Shown here piece by piece: positions 61,579-64,000 of a stretch of DNA of 64,000 nucleotides (within the stretch, counting starts at the first letter, position 1; each line of letters begins with the position of its first letter). Origin of the DNA: VFKI01 sp033762075 (GTDB lineage Bacteria; Pseudomonadota; Gammaproteobacteria; DSM-16500). The notes beneath the pieces are model-generated. The model did no database searches and had not been told where the DNA came from. It saw only the letters and a list, made by a program, of their open reading frames with translations. Location: assembly GCA_033762075.1 (NCBI GenBank), contig JANRLY010000054.1, forward strand, positions 1-64,000, read 5' to 3'. A program made the position numbers and the translations under genes.

Positions 61579-61605
61579 AAAACGGCCTCAGTATGAGGCC
61601 GTTTT
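61579..61605. terminator. Bidirectional rho-independent terminator
   Basis: AAAACGGCCTCA at 61579-61590 pairs perfectly with TGAGGCCGTTTT at 61594-61605, with a 3-nt loop. The A-run and T-run make it functional on both strands, between convergent tldD and the His/Lys-rich exported protein. Confidence 0.95.
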
Positions 61606-61614
61606 ATGCTTGGA

Positions 61615-61950
61615 TTAGCTGGAACCTGCTGGTGTGCCGGAGGTAGATGAATCACCACTTGGCGTTGTTGCATCGGTGTTTGCAGATGTAGCGTCTTTCT
61701 GTACTGTTTTTTTCTTTACATGATGCTTTTTACCGTGTTTCTTAGCATGATGGTGACGATGCTTTTTGGTAACTTTTTTCTCTGTAGCAGGTGCTGCTGA
61801 TGATGAATCAGAAGCTGCTTGATTGTCTGCTGCTTGTTGCTGAGTAGCTTGTGGGTTGTTATTGGTGTCTTGAGCATTATCATCCATAGCAAATGCCACA
61901 GTTGAACCTGTTAAACCCGCGCATACTAGCAATGCAATCACTTTCTTCAT
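61615..61950 (-). CDS. Exported His/Lys-rich low-complexity protein
   Basis: The 111-residue precursor has a clear signal peptide (MKKVIALLVCAGLTGSTVAFA). The mature protein has three low-complexity blocks: an Asn/Gln/Ala/Ser-rich part (residues 22-56), a very basic His/Lys block (about 58-82, with runs such as KKHRHHHAKKHGKKHHVKK), and a Ser/Thr/Gly/Ala tail. The block has about nine histidines and thirteen lysines. It could bind metal, nucleic acid or lipopolysaccharide, but no family is recognised. It ends at a strong terminator and is divergent from pmbA. Confidence 0.8.
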   Translation of the reverse strand: MKKVIALLVCAGLTGSTVAFAMDDNAQDTNNNPQATQQQAADNQAASDSSSAAPATEKKVTKKHRHHHAKKHGKKHHVKKKTVQKDATSANTDATTPSGDSSTSGTPAGSS

Positions 61951-62031
61951 TTGACTTTCTCCATGTTAAATTTGCGTCTACTAAGATACTATAATTCATC
62001 TAAAATAAATATCGATCTAGAGAGATTTTTT

Positions 62032-63366
62032 ATGAAAGAAGTTTGGAATAATCCAGCATTACTCAAAAACATCATGGCAGATGTATTACAAGATGCACTA
62101 TCGCTTGGCGCAAGCAGTGCTGAAGTCGATTTAAATGTAAATCGGGGCTTCACTGTGACGGCGCGCAATCAAGAAGCCGAGTCTGTTGAGTATAATCAAG
62201 ACAGAATTTTAGAAATAACGGTTTATTTTGGACAGCGCTTGGGTAGCGCGAGTCTTTCCGACTTTAGGCCTGCTTCTATACGAGCAGCAATTGATGCTGC
62301 TTGTCATATTGCGCGATTCACTGATCAAGATCCTTGCGCAGGTATTGCGGATAAAAAACATTTATCTTCTACATACCCAGATTTAGATTTAAATCATCCT
62401 TGGTCATTAACGGTTGAACAAGCTATTGATCTTGCAGTGACGTGTGAAAAAGAAGCGCTCGCAAAAGATTCACGTCTTGTGAATTCAGAGGGAGTAAGTA
62501 TTTCAACGACAGAAGGATGGCATGCTTATAGTAATTCCAATGGCTTTGTTGGTTGTTATCCTGCCTCTAGCCACGAAGTCAGTTGTGTATTGATTGCAAA
62601 ACAAGGCGAAGATATGCAACGTGATTACGATTACTCTGTTGCATGCGATCCTCAAAAACTAACGCCCATGAGTAAAATTGCATCTACCGCAGCAGAGCGC
62701 ACGTTAAGTCGTTTAGGAGCTCGATCCTTGTCAACACGCCAAGTGCCTGTCATTTTTGCGGCAGATAGGGCGCGTAGCTTATTAGGTCACTTTGCTGCTG
62801 CAATTGCGGGCGGTAATTTATACCGCAAAGCTTCATTTTTAATTGATCGGATTGGGACGCGTGTTTTTCCAAAGCATATTACAATCGATCAACGTCCACA
62901 CCTTTTGCATGACTTAGGGAGTGCACCGTTTGATGATGATGGTGTTATTACTCGTCCTAATGTATTTATCCAAGAGGGTATCTTAAACATGTATTCTTTG
63001 GGCACATATTCAGCGAGAAAATTAGGACTAGAGACAACGGGTAATTCGGGCGGTGTTTTTAATCTTTTTATCAATACGGGTGACAAAGATTTAGCTGCCT
63101 TGCTCAAGCATATGGGTACAGGATTACTGGTCACAGATTTAATGGGACAGGGCGTTAATTTGCTTACGGGGGATTACTCGCGTGGCGCGACTGGATTTTG
63201 GATTGAAAATGGAGAAATACAATATCCCGTTGAGGAAATTACGATTGCAGGAAATTTAAATGATATCTATGCACAAATCGTTGAAGTCGGCAATGATGTG
63301 GATTGGCGCGGGAACATTAAAACAGGTTCTATTCTTATTGGAAATATGATGGTCGCAGGCGGATAA
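62032..63366 (+). CDS. pmbA: Metalloprotease subunit PmbA (TldE)
   Basis: PmbA is the non-catalytic partner of TldD. The 444-residue protein matches E. coli (450). It has the family pattern SAEVDLNVNRGFTVTARN with the E-S-V-E-Y motif, GQRLGSASLSDF, and the C-terminal TGNSGGVFNLFI, DLMGQGVNLLTGDYSRGATGFWIENGEI and GNDVDWRGNIKTGSILI. It lacks the HEXXXH zinc site, as expected. ATG 62032 follows AGAGAG; a longer frame exists but is not conserved-looking. It lies about 470 nt after tldD. Confidence 0.96.
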   Translation: MKEVWNNPALLKNIMADVLQDALSLGASSAEVDLNVNRGFTVTARNQEAESVEYNQDRILEITVYFGQRLGSASLSDFRPASIRAAIDAACHIARFTDQDPCAGIADKKHLSSTYPDLDLNHPWSLTVEQAIDLAVTCEKEALAKDSRLVNSEGVSISTTEGWHAYSNSNGFVGCYPASSHEVSCVLIAKQGEDMQRDYDYSVACDPQKLTPMSKIASTAAERTLSRLGARSLSTRQVPVIFAADRARSLLGHFAAAIAGGNLYRKASFLIDRIGTRVFPKHITIDQRPHLLHDLGSAPFDDDGVITRPNVFIQEGILNMYSLGTYSARKLGLETTGNSGGVFNLFINTGDKDLAALLKHMGTGLLVTDLMGQGVNLLTGDYSRGATGFWIENGEIQYPVEEITIAGNLNDIYAQIVEVGNDVDWRGNIKTGSILIGNMMVAGG

Positions 63367-63397
63367 ATTAGTCATAACCGTTTATCCCCTGTAAAGA

Positions 63398-63437
63398 AAG
63401 CCCATCTGTGGCCAATCTTTGGCTCATTGCTGGGCTT
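63398..63437. terminator. Branched hairpin after pmbA
   Basis: AAGCCCA (63398-63404) pairs with TGGGCTT (63431-63437), enclosing a second stem GCCAA/TTGGC. It lies between convergent pmbA and ptsO, so it may terminate either transcript. No strong T-run is present. Confidence 0.5.
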
Positions 63438-63472
63438 ATCTAGCTAAATTTTATGGCCATAAATATTTACAA

Positions 63473-63748
63473 TTATTCTGCTTCCCCGAAGCGACTATTC
63501 ACTAACGCGACAATTGCATCCCGTGCATCTAATTCATCCGCACCAGAAATTTTTAATGTTAAATGGGCGCCGCGTGCAGCACCCATTAACATTAATGCCA
63601 TGATGCTTTTACAGTTAGCTATTTGCCCTGTGCCTTGATGGATAAGCTCAATACTGCATTGGAAGCGTCCCGCAAGTGCAACTAATTTTGCAGCAGCGCG
63701 TGTATGCAAGCCTAGTTTGTTAATAATGGTAATATTTTCTTCTATCAT
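63473..63748 (-). CDS. ptsO: Nitrogen-PTS phosphocarrier NPr (HPr-like)
   Basis: This small PTS carrier accepts phosphate from an EI protein on a histidine. The 91-residue protein has the HPr active-site loop NKLGLHTRAAAKL with His15, and the second conserved segment CKSIMALMLMGAARGAHLTL with Ser48 at the regulatory Ser46 position. Context decides the name: it follows hpf with a 2-nt gap, as in rpoN-hpf-...-ptsO clusters, so NPr is preferred to sugar-type HPr. The usual intervening genes ptsN and rapZ are absent from this spot. Confidence 0.9.
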   Translation of the reverse strand: MIEENITIINKLGLHTRAAAKLVALAGRFQCSIELIHQGTGQIANCKSIMALMLMGAARGAHLTLKISGADELDARDAIVALVNSRFGEAE

Positions 63749-63750
63749 TT

Positions 63751-64000
63751 TTACTCTTCACGATGATCTTTTGATTTTTCTTTGATTTTTGTCAATTGCA
63801 CAATCAATCGATCAATTAATTTATCAATGGCAGTGTGCATGTCTTCCGCTGATGCAACAGCATGGATGTCCATGCCGTTCACATGAAAATGCGCTTCAGC
63901 ATGATGCATTTTTTTATCAACATCAAAGGTGAAGTAAATATTTGTTATTTTCTGATTACGCTTAACTAAGCGTGTTACTTTTTCTTCGGTGAAGGTTTTG
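63751..64000 (-). CDS. hpf: Ribosome hibernation promoting factor, partial
   Basis: The C-terminal 82 residues of an HPF/RaiA-type protein run off the right edge; the start lies outside the window. Visible family features are EEKVTRLVKRNQKITNIYF, the MHHAEAHFHVNGMDIHA strand pair, and SAEDMHTAIDKLIDRLIVQLTKIKEK. The protein ends soon after, so it is the short HPF type rather than the long one. The protein binds the 30S decoding centre and promotes 100S dimers in stationary phase. ptsO follows after 2 nt. Confidence 0.92.
   Translation of the reverse strand, partial: KTFTEEKVTRLVKRNQKITNIYFTFDVDKKMHHAEAHFHVNGMDIHAVASAEDMHTAIDKLIDRLIVQLTKIKEKSKDHREE

Overview
The window is a gene-dense stretch of a gammaproteobacterial chromosome with moderately low G+C. 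Conserved blocks include trxB/ftsK-lolA-rarA, tig-clpP-clpX-lon-hupB-ppiD, mrdA-rodA-mltB-rlpA, tldD/pmbA, hpf-ptsO and a full MSHA-type pilus locus. Several features fit a host-associated lineage, perhaps Legionellales or a relative: lineage-specific proteins with eukaryote-like signatures (an F-box-like tandem duplication, ExxPLL dileucine motifs), a PmrA-like direct repeat ahead of an orphan gene, and many palindromic repeats. The order is an inference. No rRNA operon, transposase, prophage or CRISPR array was seen. No gene-free stretch exceeds about 230 bases.

Layout. 1-9 kb: end of an unknown gene, a MATE exporter, trxB divergent from ftsK-lolA-rarA, an orphan gene and a DMT exporter. 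9-16 kb: mfd, repeats, malic enzyme, an exported protein, a GDPD phosphodiesterase and tRNA-Leu. 16-24.5 kb: the protein-quality-control cluster tig, clpP, clpX, lon, hupB, two tRNAs and ppiD. 24.5-26.5 kb: lineage-specific genes. 26.5-37 kb (minus strand): pagL-like, mrdA, rodA, mltB, rlpA, rseP-like, then a TPP riboswitch with thiZXY, and rmuC. 37-39.6 kb: lemA-htpX-hemH. 39.7-52.6 kb: divergent MSHA pilus operons. 52.7-64 kb: arginase, an L,D-transpeptidase, tRNA-Ala, serine deaminase, an MscK-like channel, tldD, pmbA, ptsO and partial hpf.

How the genes work together. The pilus locus encodes an inner-membrane platform (mshI, PilN-like, mshJ, mshK), a secretin (mshL), accessory ATPase and TPR proteins (mshM, mshN), an extension ATPase with a c-di-GMP-type MshEN domain (mshE), a platform protein (mshG), one major-type pilin and four minor pilins. 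The last minor pilin carries seven beta-propeller-like repeats and may be a tip adhesin. The mrdA-rodA-mltB-rlpA genes form a cell-elongation and peptidoglycan unit. ThiZXY would import a thiamine or pyrimidine precursor under TPP control.

The most unusual features are: a MITE-like palindrome inside the P3 arm of the TPP riboswitch; in-frame 18-residue repeats ahead of the RlpA lipoprotein signal; the minor pilin/propeller fusion; a PpiD without its parvulin domain; and a duplicated F-box-like membrane protein.
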